The translations under genes were made by a program, and so were the position numbers. From Flavobacterium pectinovorum (GTDB lineage Bacteria > Bacteroidota > Bacteroidia > Flavobacteriales > Flavobacteriaceae), in NCBI RefSeq assembly GCF_022802975.1, contig NZ_JAFEVZ010000001.1, positions 310,001 through 374,000 on the forward strand: a DNA stretch of 64,000 bases, given 5' to 3'. The first letter of the stretch is position 1, and every line of letters begins with the position of its first letter. Below, in pieces: positions 29,935 to 40,545 of the stretch. Below the pieces are notes generated by a model, which did no database searches, was not told the origin of the DNA, and saw nothing but the letters and a program-made list of their open reading frames with translations.

Positions 29935-31527
29935 TTATTCAAATTCTGATGTAAAAAATAGTTTTACATTTGGATATTTGCTTTGTGTCATCTGAATCGT
30001 AAAATCAGAATCAGCTAAAAATACTAACTGACCATATTTATCATGAGCCAGGAATTTTTGTTTGATTCTCTTAAATTCTTTAAATTCTTCACTTTTAGGA
30101 TCGTTAGGTTTTACCCAGCATGCTTTGTGAACAGGGAAGTTTTCGTAAGTACATTTTGCTCCGTATTCATGCTCCAGACGATATTGAATTACCTCGTATT
30201 GCAGCGCTCCAACAGTTCCGATAATTTTACGATTATTCATTTCTAATGTAAATAACTGAGCGACACCTTCATCCATCAACTGATCAATTCCTTTATCCAG
30301 TTGTTTTGCTTTCATTGGATCAGCATTATTAATGTATCTAAAGTGTTCCGGAGAGAAGCTTGGGATTCCTTTAAAACTCATTAATTCGCCTTCAGTCAAA
30401 GTGTCTCCAATTTTAAAGTTTCCGGTATCATGTAAACCCACAATATCTCCAGGATATGAAATATCTACAATTTCTTTCTTTTCGGCAAAAAAAGCATTCG
30501 GACTGGAGAATTTTAAATTTTTCTTTTGACGAACATGATAGTAAGGTTTGTTTCTTTCAAAAGTTCCGGAGACAATTTTAATAAAAGCTAAACGGTCGCG
30601 GTGTTTAGGATCCATATTAGCATGGATTTTAAAAACAAAACCAGACATTTTTTCTTCGGCAGGATCGACCAAACGAGTTTCAGAATCTTTAGGTCTTGGT
30701 GATGGAGCAATTGAAACGAAACAATCCAATAATTCGCGAACTCCAAAATTATTTAAAGCAGAACCAAAAAACACAGGTTGGATTTTTCCATCTAAATAAT
30801 CCTGACGTTCAAATTTTGGATATACTTCATCGATTAGTTCTAATTCTTCACGAAGTTTTTCAGCTGCTTTTTGCCCTACAATTTTATCTAATTCGGGATT
30901 GTTCTGAACATCAGAAAAAGCAATCGTTTCTTCAATATTTTTACGGCTGTCTCCACTGAAAAGGTTTATGTTTTCTTCCCATAAATTATAAATTCCCTGA
31001 AAATCATATCCCATTCCGATAGGGAAACTTAAAGGAGTGACTTTTAAGCCTAATTTTTGCTCTACTTCATCCATTAAGTCAAAAGCGTCTTTTCCTTCAC
31101 GGTCTAATTTGTTGATAAAAACAATCATCGGAATGTTGCGCATTCTACAAACAGCAACCAGTTTTTCAGTTTGTTCCTCAACCCCTTTTGCAACGTCAAT
31201 TACAACAATAACGCTATCAACAGCGGTTAAGGTTCTAAAAGTATCTTCAGCAAAATCCTTGTGTCCAGGAGTGTCAAGGATATTGATTTTTTTGTCTTTA
31301 TAATTAAAAGCAAGTACAGAAGTTGAAACCGAAATACCTCTCTGACGTTCGATTTCCATAAAGTCACTCGTTGCTCCTTTTTTGATTTTGTTGTTTTTTA
31401 CAGCTCCAGCCTCCTGAATAGCTCCTCCAAATAACAATAATTTTTCCGTTAATGTTGTTTTACCGGCATCGGGATGCGATATAATTCCAAAAGTTCTTCT
31501 GCGTTGTATTTCTTTTAAAAAGCTCAT
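29935..31527 (-). CDS. prfC: Peptide chain release factor 3
   Basis: 530 residues. G1 is HPDAGKTTLTEK, G3 is DTPGHKDF and G4 is NKLDREGKD, followed by the RF3-specific C-terminal domains. This GTPase removes RF1/RF2 from the ribosome after termination. Length and the LKEIQRRRTFGIISHPDAGK start separate it from EF-G. It is a single gene with its own promoter and terminator. Confidence 0.96.
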   Translation of the reverse strand: MSFLKEIQRRRTFGIISHPDAGKTTLTEKLLLFGGAIQEAGAVKNNKIKKGATSDFMEIERQRGISVSTSVLAFNYKDKKINILDTPGHKDFAEDTFRTLTAVDSVIVVIDVAKGVEEQTEKLVAVCRMRNIPMIVFINKLDREGKDAFDLMDEVEQKLGLKVTPLSFPIGMGYDFQGIYNLWEENINLFSGDSRKNIEETIAFSDVQNNPELDKIVGQKAAEKLREELELIDEVYPKFERQDYLDGKIQPVFFGSALNNFGVRELLDCFVSIAPSPRPKDSETRLVDPAEEKMSGFVFKIHANMDPKHRDRLAFIKIVSGTFERNKPYYHVRQKKNLKFSSPNAFFAEKKEIVDISYPGDIVGLHDTGNFKIGDTLTEGELMSFKGIPSFSPEHFRYINNADPMKAKQLDKGIDQLMDEGVAQLFTLEMNNRKIIGTVGALQYEVIQYRLEHEYGAKCTYENFPVHKACWVKPNDPKSEEFKEFKRIKQKFLAHDKYGQLVFLADSDFTIQMTQSKYPNVKLFFTSEFE

Positions 31528-31547
31528 ATTTTGTGTAAATAGGTTTG

Positions 31548-31555
31548 CAAAAGTA
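31548..31555 (-). promoter_or_regulatory. prfC -7 promoter element (TACTTTTG on minus)
   Basis: Plus-strand CAAAAGTA reads TACTTTTG on the minus strand, about 20 bases before the prfC ATG. Confidence 0.5.
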
Positions 31556-31702
31556 CTACTAATTAATACGATTTAAAAATAAATGCGATTCTGTTTTGGT
31601 TTAGGTGATTTTGTTTTTTGTTATTTATATTGGTCAAAATCGTTAAGATGTTTTGAACTGTTGGTATTGTGTATAATTTTTTGTTAATAGTATAACAGAT
31701 AG

Positions 31703-31732
31703 TTGGATTATGTAATTGAATTGTTATTTTTG
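31703..31732 (+). promoter_or_regulatory. Promoter of the PPIase gene
   Basis: TTG (31703-31705), 19 bases, then TATTTTTG (31725-31732): a textbook Bacteroidota promoter. The leader would be about 125 bases. The 338-base gap 31528-31865 holds this and the prfC promoter and no ORF. Confidence 0.7.
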
Positions 31733-31865
31733 TTCGTTATAAGTTGTAAAAAAACGAATGCAATTTTTTTGTATTTTCTAATGTTTTGAAAATATTGATT
31801 TAATTAATTTCAGTTTTAAATAAAAGACTAAAACAAGGCCTTACATTCAAATTAAATTTAAAATA

Positions 31866-33299
31866 ATGTTATTAAAAAAATTACAGCTAAAAACGATTGA
31901 TTACAAGTTAATGCTAACAATTTGTTTTTTACTTTTTTTCAACACAATTATTTCTGCTCAGGAAGTTATTAAAGATGTTGTAGCTGAGAAACCGGTCGAA
32001 GCGGCTTCGATTAATAAACAAAAGGTTGATGGTATTATTGCGACAGTAGGAGATTATATTGTTTTAGATTCAGATATTGATAAAGGATATCTTGAAATCA
32101 CTGCTCAGGGAGGGTCAGTAAAAGATATTACAAGATGCCAGATGTTAGGAAAGCTTTTAGAAGATAAATTGTATGCACATCAGGCTATTCAGGATAGTAT
32201 CATTGTTAGCGATGCCGAAGTAAAAAGTATGATGGATGAAAGGATGACTTATATGCTGAGACAAACTGGGGGAGATATAAATAAAATTGTAGAATTTTAT
32301 AAAAAGAGTTCGGTTGAAGAATTTAAAACCTATTTTGCAGATATACTAAAAGAGCAAAAGCTATCTTCTGAAATGCAGAAAAAGATTGTTGATGCCGTTG
32401 AAATCACTCCTGAAGAAGTTCGTAATTTCTTTAAAAAAATACCTAAAGATGAGTTGCCGACTTTTGGAGCAGAAATGGAAGTTGCCCAAATCGTTGTAGA
32501 ACCTAAAGTTTCAAAAGAAGACAAACAAAAAGTAATTGACAGGTTAAACTCTATTCGAAAAGATGTTTTAGAAGGTTCGAGTTTTGCGACAAAAGCAGTT
32601 TTATATTCAATGGATCCGGGGTCTGCTCCCGCAGGAGGATATTATAAAATGACAAGAAAAACTCCTTTTGTTAAAGAATTTAAAGATGTGGCCTTTAGTT
32701 TGGCTGAAGGGGAAATTTCTGAGCCTTTTGAGACTATTTATGGATACCATATTATAATGGTCGATAAAATAAAAGGTCAGGAAGTTGAATTACGTCATAT
32801 TTTAATATCTCCAACCGTTTCTGAAACCGCTCTAAAAGAAGCAAAGGAAAGAATTACAAACATTAGAAATAAGATCGTAAACAAAGAAATTTCTTTTGCT
32901 GATGCTGCAAGAAATGATTCTGATCAAAAAGAAACTAGAGCAAACGGAGGTACTTTGGTTAATCCGAATACTCAGGATACACGTTTTGAACTGACTAAAA
33001 TGGATGCGGCATTATACAGCCAGGTTTCAAATTTGAAAGATGATGAAGTTTCTCAGCCACTTTTGGATACAGATGATAAAGGTAAAAAAACGTATAAACT
33101 GATTACTGTAACAAACAGAATTGATGAGCACGTAGCTGATTATGCAAAAGATTACACTAAAATTAAAGAGTTAGCATTAAAAGAAAAACAAATCAATGCA
33201 ATTGCAAAATGGTTTGATACAAAAATTAAAGATACATACATTAAGATTATTGGCGAGTACAGAGATTGTACTTTTACTAATAACTGGTTGAAAAAATAA
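31866..33299 (+). CDS. SurA-like periplasmic peptidyl-prolyl isomerase
   Basis: 477 residues. A Lys-containing N-region followed by MLTICFLLFFNTIISAQ (from residue 16) forms a Sec signal peptide, so the first ATG is kept. A SurA-type N-terminal domain covers about 50-195. Two parvulin (PpiC) domains follow at about 200-300 and 302-420. It probably chaperones outer-membrane proteins, as SurA does. The next gene is a MoxR ATPase after a terminator. Confidence 0.88.
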   Translation: MLLKKLQLKTIDYKLMLTICFLLFFNTIISAQEVIKDVVAEKPVEAASINKQKVDGIIATVGDYIVLDSDIDKGYLEITAQGGSVKDITRCQMLGKLLEDKLYAHQAIQDSIIVSDAEVKSMMDERMTYMLRQTGGDINKIVEFYKKSSVEEFKTYFADILKEQKLSSEMQKKIVDAVEITPEEVRNFFKKIPKDELPTFGAEMEVAQIVVEPKVSKEDKQKVIDRLNSIRKDVLEGSSFATKAVLYSMDPGSAPAGGYYKMTRKTPFVKEFKDVAFSLAEGEISEPFETIYGYHIIMVDKIKGQEVELRHILISPTVSETALKEAKERITNIRNKIVNKEISFADAARNDSDQKETRANGGTLVNPNTQDTRFELTKMDAALYSQVSNLKDDEVSQPLLDTDDKGKKTYKLITVTNRIDEHVADYAKDYTKIKELALKEKQINAIAKWFDTKIKDTYIKIIGEYRDCTFTNNWLKK

Positions 33300-33315
33300 T
33301 TTTTATTAAATAAAG

Positions 33316-33356
33316 AAAAGAGTTAGTTTTATGAATTCATAGAGCTAACTCTTTTT
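33316..33356 (+). terminator. Terminator after the PPIase gene
   Basis: AAAAGAGTTAG/CTAACTCTTTTT around an 18-base loop. Confidence 0.78.
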
Positions 33357-33376
33357 AATTTAAAATATATTCATAA

Positions 33377-34330
33377 ATGTCTGACGTAGCAGCAATTCAT
33401 AATTTAGTTCAAAAAAGAAACGAATTAAAAACCGAGATAGCAAAAATCATTGTAGGGCAGGATGCCGTTGTAGATCAAATTTTACTTTGCATATTTTCCG
33501 GAGGGCATGCGCTTTTAATTGGTGTTCCGGGTTTAGCAAAAACCTTAATGATAAATACGCTTTCTCAGGCTTTGGGTCTGGATTTTAAACGAATTCAGTT
33601 TACTCCTGATTTAATGCCTTCAGATATTTTAGGAAGTGAAATTTTGGATGAAAACAGACAATTTAAGTTTATCAAAGGGCCAATATTTTCGAATATCATT
33701 TTGGCTGATGAGATCAACAGAACTCCTCCAAAAACTCAGGCTGCCTTATTAGAAGCAATGCAGGAACGTTCTGTGACAATTGCAGGTCAGAACTATAAAT
33801 TAGATCTGCCTTATTTTGTGTTGGCAACCCAGAACCCTATTGAGCAGGAAGGAACATATCCTCTGCCAGAGGCTCAGTTAGATCGTTTCATGTTTGCGAT
33901 AAAATTAGAATACCCAACTTTTGAAGAAGAAGTTCAGGTAGTAAAACAAACCACTTCGGATGTGAAGACTGTGATAAACCCTTTGTTTACGGCACAGGAA
34001 ATCATAGATTTTCAACACTTGATTCGCAGAATTCCTGTAGCAGATAATGTTATTGAATATGCTGTAACTTTGGTAAGTAAAACAAGACCTGATAATCCTT
34101 TGTCAAATGATTTTGTTAAAAATTATCTGGATTGGGGTGCAGGACCCAGAGCTTCTCAGAATTTAATTTTGGCAGCCAAAGCTCATGCTGCTTTTAATGG
34201 TAAATTTTCACCTGATATTGAAGATGTAAAAGCAGTTGCAACCGGAATTTTGCGTCACAGAATTATCAAAAACTACAAAGCAGATGCTGAGGGAATAACA
34301 GAGGAAATTATTATTCAGAAGTTGATGTGA
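33377..34330 (+). CDS. MoxR-family AAA+ ATPase
   Basis: 317 residues. The Walker A is the MoxR variant GVPGLAKT, the Walker B is ILADEINR, and ATQNPIEQEGTYPLPEAQLDRF is the family signature region. MoxR ATPases act as chaperones that insert cofactors or remodel partners, often next to DUF58 and VWA genes. None of these follow here, since the next gene is an aconitase behind a terminator, so its partners are elsewhere. Confidence 0.93.
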   Translation: MSDVAAIHNLVQKRNELKTEIAKIIVGQDAVVDQILLCIFSGGHALLIGVPGLAKTLMINTLSQALGLDFKRIQFTPDLMPSDILGSEILDENRQFKFIKGPIFSNIILADEINRTPPKTQAALLEAMQERSVTIAGQNYKLDLPYFVLATQNPIEQEGTYPLPEAQLDRFMFAIKLEYPTFEEEVQVVKQTTSDVKTVINPLFTAQEIIDFQHLIRRIPVADNVIEYAVTLVSKTRPDNPLSNDFVKNYLDWGAGPRASQNLILAAKAHAAFNGKFSPDIEDVKAVATGILRHRIIKNYKADAEGITEEIIIQKLM

Positions 34331-34760
34331 TAAGATTAATAATTATATTTTAGCCAAACTGATTAAAATTAGTTTGGCTTTTTTATGTGTGAATGTCAAA
34401 AAATATAAATTTTATTTCCTTTTTAAAAATAAGTAAAACTACTTATTGATAGAAGTTTATGCGAAAACTACAACGATATAAATACTTGTTTAGAAGAGTT
34501 CTTCTTTAAAATCGAGGTAAAATCCGACTTCCTTTATAACATTAAATTTTTACTTTGTTAAAGAAAAGTTTTTAAATTATTGATAATTTATTTTTTTAAT
34601 GTAAAATTGATTTTTTGTCAATTTTTAAAGGTTATAGTTGTTTTTTTGTAATAATATTTTTTGAAAAAGCTCCATCCATTATATTTTTTTTAATTCTCAG
34701 CTTTAATTCCTAAATTTGCGTACAAAAAAATAAAAATACCTATTTATAAAGACTTCTATT
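34331..34760. other. 430-base gap: MoxR terminator and aconitase promoter
   Basis: Terminator AGCCAAACT/AGTTTGGCT plus T-run at 34352-34384. A -7 element TAAATTTG lies at 34711-34718, about 42 bases before the acnB ATG. The AT-rich stretch between them shows no ORF and no clear repeat. Confidence 0.7.
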
Positions 34761-37526
34761 ATGAATATTTACAAGGATTACATTCAAGAGATTGAAGAAA
34801 GAAAAGCCCAGGGTCTTCATCCGAAACCAATTGATGGTGCTGAATTACTAAGCGAAATCATTGCGCAAATTAAAGATTTAAATAATGAATACAGAGAGGA
34901 CTCTCTTAAGTTTTTTATTTACAACACTTTGCCTGGGACCACTAGCGCAGCTGGTGAGAAAGCTAAGTTTTTAAAAGAAATCATTCTTGGTGAATCTGAA
35001 GTAAAAGAAATTACACCTGCTTTTGCCTTCGAATTATTGTCACATATGAAAGGGGGGCCTTCTATTGAAGTACTTCTTGATTTAGCTTTGGGCAATGATA
35101 CTGCAATTGCTAATCAAGCGGCTGAAGTTTTAAAAACTCAAGTTTATTTATATGATGCTGATACAGCTCGCTTAGCAGAAGCTTACAGCGCTGGTAACAC
35201 AGTTGCAAAAGAAATTTTAGAAAGCTACGCAAAAGCTGAATTTTTTACAAAATTACCAGAAGTTGCTGAAGAAATTAAAGTGGTTACTTACATCGCTGCA
35301 GAAGGTGATATTTCTACTGATTTATTATCTCCGGGTAACCAGGCACACTCTCGTTCTGACCGTGAATTACATGGAAAATGTATGATCACTCCTGAAGCTC
35401 AGGCAGAAATTAAAGCATTGCAGGCACAGCATCCAGATGCTTCTGTTATGTTAATCGCTGAAAAAGGAACAATGGGAGTTGGATCTTCTCGTATGTCAGG
35501 TGTAAACAACGTAGCTTTATGGACTGGTAAGCAAGCATCTCCATACATTCCTTTCGTGAACATTGCTCCAATTGTAGCAGGTACTAACGGAATCTCTCCT
35601 ATCTTCTTAACGACTGTAGATGTAACGGGTGGTATCGGTATCGACTTACAAAACTGGGTAAAGAAAACAGATACAGAAGGAAACGTAGTTCGTAACGAAG
35701 CTGGTGATCCTGTTTTAGAAGAAGTTTATTCTGTAGCTACAGGAACTGTATTAACAATCAATACAAAAACTAAAAAATTATACAATGGTGAGAAAGAATT
35801 AAAAGATATTTCTAAATCTTTCACTCCTCAAAAATTAGAGTTTATCAAAGCGGGTGGGTCTTATGCTATCGTTTTTGGTAAAAAAGTCCAAACATTTGCT
35901 GCACAAACTTTAGGAGTTACTGCTCCAACAGTATTTGCACCGGCTAAAGAAGTTTCTATAGAAGGTCAAGGATTAACTGCTGTTGAAAAAATCTTCAACA
36001 AAAATGCAGTTGGTGTAACTCCGGGTAAAACATTATATGCAGGATCAGACGTACGTGTGAAAGTTAACATCGTAGGTTCTCAGGATACTACAGGTTTGAT
36101 GACTGCTCAGGAATTAGAGTCGATGGCTGCTACAGTTATTTCTCCAGTTGTTGATGGTGCTTACCAATCAGGATGTCACACAGCTTCAGTTTGGGACAAA
36201 AAAGCACAAGCTAATATTCCTAAATTAATGAAGTTCATGAATGATTTCGGTGTTATTACAGCGAGAGACCCTAAAGGTGAATATCATTCAATGACGGACG
36301 TTATTCACAAAGTGTTAAATGATATTACAATTGATGAGTGGGCAATTATCATCGGTGGAGATTCACATACACGTATGTCTAAAGGGGTTGCTTTCGGTGC
36401 CGATTCAGGAACTGTAGCTTTAGCTTTAGCAACAGGTGAAGCTTCTATGCCAATTCCAGAATCTGTAAAAGTTACTTTTAAAGGTGAGATGAAACAACAC
36501 ATGGATTTCCGTGATGTAGTTCATGCGACGCAATCTCAAATGTTGAAGCAATTTGATGGTGAGAACGTTTTCCAAGGTCGTATTATTGAGGTTCATATCG
36601 GAACTTTATTAGCTGACCAGGCGTTTACATTTACAGACTGGACTGCCGAAATGAAAGCGAAAGCTTCTATCTGTATTTCTCAGGACGAAACATTAATTCA
36701 ATCGTTAGAAATTGCTAAGTCTCGTATCCAAATCATGATTGATAAAGGTATGGACAACAAAAACCAAGTTTTACAAGGTTTAATTGATAAAGCAAACAAA
36801 CGTATCGAGGAAATTAAAACAGGTGCTAAACCAGCTTTAACTCCAGATGATAATGCAAAATACTATGCTGAAGTTGTTATCGATTTAGGTTTAATCGAGG
36901 AACCAATGATTGCTGACCCAGACGTTAACAATGTTGATGTTTCTAAACGTTATACACACGATACCATTCGCGAATTATCTTTCTATGGAACAGATAAAAA
37001 AGTAGATTTAGGTTTCGTAGGTTCTTGCATGGTTCATAAAGACGATTTAAAAATTGTTTCTCAAATGTTACGTAATGTTGAAAAACAAAATGGGGAAGTT
37101 AAATTCAACGCCCCTTTAGTAGTTGCAGCTCCTACGTATAACATCATCGACGAATTAAAAGCTGAAGGTGATTGGGAAATGTTACAAAAATATTCAGGTT
37201 TCGAATTCTCAGATGCCTTACCTAAATCAACAGCACGTACAGAATACGAAAACATTATGTATTTAGAGCGTCCTGGTTGTAACTTATGTATGGGTAACCA
37301 GGAAAAAGCTGAAAAAGGAGATACTGTATTAGCTACTTCAACTCGTTTGTTCCAGGGACGTGTAGTAGAGGATAGAGATGGTAAAAAAGGAGAATCTTTA
37401 TTAGCATCAACGCCAGTAGTTGTACTTTCTGCAATTTTAGGAAGAATGCCATCTATCGAAGAGTATAAAGCTTCGGTTGAAGGTATCAACTTAACAAAAT
37501 TCAAACCAATCTCTACTAAATTATAA
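34761..37526 (+). CDS. acnB: Aconitate hydratase B / 2-methylisocitrate dehydratase
   Basis: 921 residues. AcnB order: N-terminal HEAT-like domain, swivel domain, then the catalytic domains. Fe-S cluster Cys residues lie in SGCHTASVWD and in the C-terminal RPGCNLCMGNQ. It converts citrate to isocitrate in the TCA cycle; AcnB enzymes can also act in methylcitrate metabolism. It is somewhat longer than proteobacterial AcnB. A second aconitase of another type follows, separated by a terminator and a 372-base gap. Confidence 0.95.
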   Translation: MNIYKDYIQEIEERKAQGLHPKPIDGAELLSEIIAQIKDLNNEYREDSLKFFIYNTLPGTTSAAGEKAKFLKEIILGESEVKEITPAFAFELLSHMKGGPSIEVLLDLALGNDTAIANQAAEVLKTQVYLYDADTARLAEAYSAGNTVAKEILESYAKAEFFTKLPEVAEEIKVVTYIAAEGDISTDLLSPGNQAHSRSDRELHGKCMITPEAQAEIKALQAQHPDASVMLIAEKGTMGVGSSRMSGVNNVALWTGKQASPYIPFVNIAPIVAGTNGISPIFLTTVDVTGGIGIDLQNWVKKTDTEGNVVRNEAGDPVLEEVYSVATGTVLTINTKTKKLYNGEKELKDISKSFTPQKLEFIKAGGSYAIVFGKKVQTFAAQTLGVTAPTVFAPAKEVSIEGQGLTAVEKIFNKNAVGVTPGKTLYAGSDVRVKVNIVGSQDTTGLMTAQELESMAATVISPVVDGAYQSGCHTASVWDKKAQANIPKLMKFMNDFGVITARDPKGEYHSMTDVIHKVLNDITIDEWAIIIGGDSHTRMSKGVAFGADSGTVALALATGEASMPIPESVKVTFKGEMKQHMDFRDVVHATQSQMLKQFDGENVFQGRIIEVHIGTLLADQAFTFTDWTAEMKAKASICISQDETLIQSLEIAKSRIQIMIDKGMDNKNQVLQGLIDKANKRIEEIKTGAKPALTPDDNAKYYAEVVIDLGLIEEPMIADPDVNNVDVSKRYTHDTIRELSFYGTDKKVDLGFVGSCMVHKDDLKIVSQMLRNVEKQNGEVKFNAPLVVAAPTYNIIDELKAEGDWEMLQKYSGFEFSDALPKSTARTEYENIMYLERPGCNLCMGNQEKAEKGDTVLATSTRLFQGRVVEDRDGKKGESLLASTPVVVLSAILGRMPSIEEYKASVEGINLTKFKPISTKL

Positions 37527-37548
37527 TAGTAAGAATTTCATAATTTCT

Positions 37549-37585
37549 AAAAGAGGCAATCTAGTAATAGGTTGCCTCTTTTTAT
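37549..37585 (+). terminator. acnB terminator
   Basis: AAAGAGGCAA/TTGCCTCTTT with loop TCTAGTAATAGG and a T-run. Confidence 0.85.
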
Positions 37586-37898
37586 TTATATTTTGGTGTT
37601 GCTAAAGCATCGGGCTATTCGTGTATAGTATTCATTCGTTTTTCGCTGCGGGTTAAAGCTTCTATCTCTGCTGGATTACCGTTGCATGATTTGCTAAATC
37701 AAATTTTTAAGGTAGAAGGTGTAATTGCAATAGGTTATTGTAAAGGCTAAATAATTATATTAGATTGATTTTCAATTTACTGTCTTTCAAGAAAAATAGA
37801 ATAGTTTTAAATAATAGTATTAACAATTATTTTAGTATAAACCATAATAAAATCCTTAAATTTAAGCTGATTTACACTAACATAATTAATATATAAGT
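37586..37898. other. Gap between the aconitases with possible repeat remnant
   Basis: 313 bases, no ORF. The GC-richer stretch 37610-37690 (contains ATCGGGCTATTCGTGTATAG and TTTTCGCTGCGGGTT) looks like a decayed copy of the REP-like element seen at 40221 and 62376, but it lacks the intact hairpin. I see no convincing TAnnTTTG element near the second aconitase. Confidence 0.4.
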
Positions 37899-40163
37899 AT
37901 GGCATTTGATATAGAAATGATTAAAAAAGTGTATGATAACATGCCCGGTCGTGTTGATGCAGCACGTCAGATTGTTGGTCGTCCACTTACTTTAACAGAG
38001 AAAATTTTGTACAACCACCTTTGGGATGGAAATCCGACGAAGGCGTTTGGAAGAGGAGTTGATTATGTAGATTTTGCACCGGATCGTGTAGCTTGTCAGG
38101 ATGCAACGGCGCAAATGGCATTATTACAATTTATGCATGCCGGAAAGAAAACAGTAGCAGTTCCAACAACAGTGCACTGTGATCATTTGATTCAGGCAAA
38201 AGTAGATGCAGCAACCGATTTGGCCAGAGCAAAAACACAAAGTAATGAAGTATTCGACTTCTTGTCGTCTGTTTCTAATAAATACGGAATTGGTTTCTGG
38301 AAACCTGGAGCCGGAATTATTCACCAGGTAGTACTGGAAAATTATGCATTTCCTGGCGGAATGATGATTGGTACGGATTCTCACACTGTAAATGCAGGAG
38401 GTTTAGGAATGGTAGCCATTGGTGTCGGTGGTGCTGATGCTGTAGACGTTATGTCCGGAATGGCCTGGGAATTGAAATTCCCTAAGCTTATCGGAGTTAA
38501 ATTAACAGGCAAATTATCAGGCTGGACTGCTCCAAAAGATGTGATTCTTAAAGTTGCCGGTATTCTTACTGTAAAAGGAGGTACCGGAGCAATCGTAGAA
38601 TATTTTGGAGAAGGAGCTACAGCAATGTCCTGTACAGGTAAAGGAACGATTTGTAACATGGGAGCCGAAATTGGAGCAACCACTTCAACTTTTGGTTATG
38701 ACGATTCTATGAGTCGTTATCTGCGTTCTACAAACAGAGCTGATGTTGCAGATGCTGCAGATAAAATAGCTTCTTATCTAACTGGAGACCAGGAAGTTTA
38801 TGCTGACCCTGAAAAATATTTTGATCAGGTTATCGAAATCAATTTGTCTGAGTTAGAGCCGCATTTAAATGGGCCTTTTACTCCGGACTTAGCGACTCCA
38901 ATTTCTAAAATGAAAGAAGAGGCAATTAAAAATAACTGGCCATTACAAATTCAGGTAGGTTTAATTGGTTCTTGTACAAACTCATCTTACGAAGATATTT
39001 CCCGTGCCGCTTCTTTAGCAAAACAGGTTTCAGAGAAAAACTTAAAAACAAAAGCCGAATTTACAATCACTCCGGGATCTGAAGTAGTTCGTTCTACAAT
39101 CGAAAGAGACGGATTTATCGATACTTTTAATAAAATTGGCGCAACAGTTTTTGCTAACGCCTGCGGACCTTGTATTGGTATGTGGGACAGGGAAGGAGCA
39201 GAGAAGGAAGAAAGAAACACAATCGTTCACTCTTTCAACCGTAATTTTTCAAAACGTGCAGATGGTAACCCGAATACTCTAGCTTTTGTAGGTTCTCCAG
39301 AGCTTGTAACAGCTTTAGCTATTGCCGGTGATTTAGGATTTAATCCGTTGACGGACAAATTAATTAATGAAGATGGCGAAGAAGTAATGCTTGATGAACC
39401 AACAGGAGATGAATTGCCTGAAAAAGGTTTCTATGCCGAAGATCCGGGATTTCAGGCTCCTGCCGAAGACGGTTCAGGAGTTCAGGTAGTTGTTAGTCCT
39501 ACTTCAGAGCGTTTGCAATTGTTAGCTCCGTTTGAGGCATGGGATGGTAAAAATATTACAGGTGCTAAATTACTAATCAAAGCATTCGGAAAATGTACTA
39601 CCGATCATATTTCTATGGCAGGACCATGGCTGCGTTTTCGCGGACATTTAGATAATATTTCTAACAACATGCTGATTGGTGCCGTAAATGCATTCAACCA
39701 AAAAACAAACTCGGTAAAAAATCAATTGACAGGACAATATGATGCTGTTCCTGCTGTTGCCCGCGCTTACAAAGCAGCCGGAGTTCCATCTATCGTTGTG
39801 GGAGATCATAATTATGGAGAAGGTTCTTCTCGTGAACACGCAGCTATGGAACCACGTTTCTTGGGTGTTAAAGCGGTATTGGTAAAATCTTTCGCCCGTA
39901 TCCACGAAACAAACCTTAAAAAGCAAGGTCTTTTAGGGCTGACTTTTGCTAACGAAGCAGATTACGATAAAATTCAGGAAAATGATACCATCAACTTTAC
40001 TGATTTGACTGAGTTTGCTCCGGGAAAACCGTTAACATTAGAATTTGTTCATGAAGATGGTTCAAAAGATATTATTTTGGCAAACCATACTTACAATGAA
40101 GGTCAGATTGGCTGGTTTGTTGCTGGTTCTGCATTAAATTTAATTGCAGCGGGAAAAGCATAA
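37899..40163 (+). CDS. Aconitate hydratase, mitochondrial (AcnA-like) type
   Basis: 754 residues, matching the eukaryotic mitochondrial aconitase form rather than the ~890-residue bacterial AcnA/IRP1 form. Cluster ligands lie in GSCTNS and [10 protein letters not shown]. The C-terminal swivel domain ends with the conserved [16 protein letters not shown]. It catalyses the same citrate-isocitrate step as the gene before it. Differential regulation, for example under oxidative stress or iron limitation, is a plausible reason to keep both, but is not shown by sequence. Confidence 0.95.
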   Translation: MAFDIEMIKKVYDNMPGRVDAARQIVGRPLTLTEKILYNHLWDGNPTKAFGRGVDYVDFAPDRVACQDATAQMALLQFMHAGKKTVAVPTTVHCDHLIQAKVDAATDLARAKTQSNEVFDFLSSVSNKYGIGFWKPGAGIIHQVVLENYAFPGGMMIGTDSHTVNAGGLGMVAIGVGGADAVDVMSGMAWELKFPKLIGVKLTGKLSGWTAPKDVILKVAGILTVKGGTGAIVEYFGEGATAMSCTGKGTICNMGAEIGATTSTFGYDDSMSRYLRSTNRADVADAADKIASYLTGDQEVYADPEKYFDQVIEINLSELEPHLNGPFTPDLATPISKMKEEAIKNNWPLQIQVGLIGSCTNSSYEDISRAASLAKQVSEKNLKTKAEFTITPGSEVVRSTIERDGFIDTFNKIGATVFANACGPCIGMWDREGAEKEERNTIVHSFNRNFSKRADGNPNTLAFVGSPELVTALAIAGDLGFNPLTDKLINEDGEEVMLDEPTGDELPEKGFYAEDPGFQAPAEDGSGVQVVVSPTSERLQLLAPFEAWDGKNITGAKLLIKAFGKCTTDHISMAGPWLRFRGHLDNISNNMLIGAVNAFNQKTNSVKNQLTGQYDAVPAVARAYKAAGVPSIVVGDHNYGEGSSREHAAMEPRFLGVKAVLVKSFARIHETNLKKQGLLGLTFANEADYDKIQENDTINFTDLTEFAPGKPLTLEFVHEDGSKDIILANHTYNEGQIGWFVAGSALNLIAAGKA

Positions 40164-40185
40164 TTTCAAAAAATCAATTATACTC

Positions 40186-40216
40186 AAAACGCTCTGTTGT
40201 AACAGGGCGTTTTTTA
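40186..40216 (+). terminator. Aconitase terminator
   Basis: AAAACGCTCTGTT/AACAGGGCGTTTT with a two-base turn and a T-run. Confidence 0.83.
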
Positions 40217-40220
40217 TTTG

Positions 40221-40300
40221 TAGCTATTCCGGCTGTCCGCTATATCTTTTGTTTTTTAAAGAAAAAAACAAAAGGATGTCGCTTCCATCCGGGCTAGGAC
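40221..40300. repeat. REP-like palindromic element, copy A
   Basis: Flank GCTGTCCGCTATATC, then hairpin TTTTGTTTTTT/AAAAAACAAAA, then flank GGATGTCGCTTCC and GGGCTAGG. It is nearly identical to the copy at 62376 and related to those at 49684 and 43779. The remainder of the gap to 40545 is AT-rich with no ORF. Confidence 0.8.
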
Positions 40301-40545
40301 TTTAGTTTTCAAAATAACGTCTGGAGTAAAATTTTAAGATCTTGAAATAAAATTGTAACTCACACAAAAACTTTAGGTTAGCTTAGGGAACTATTTATGT
40401 CTGTCAAACTGAAACAAATTTGATGTTAAAAAAAGTGTTTTTTTTACTTTAAAAAGTTAAATTCGCTTTTCTGGTAATATTATTTTCTTTTTTGAGTTTA
40501 AAATTATAAGAAAGAAGTAGTATAAAATTAAAATTTCCCCAAATA

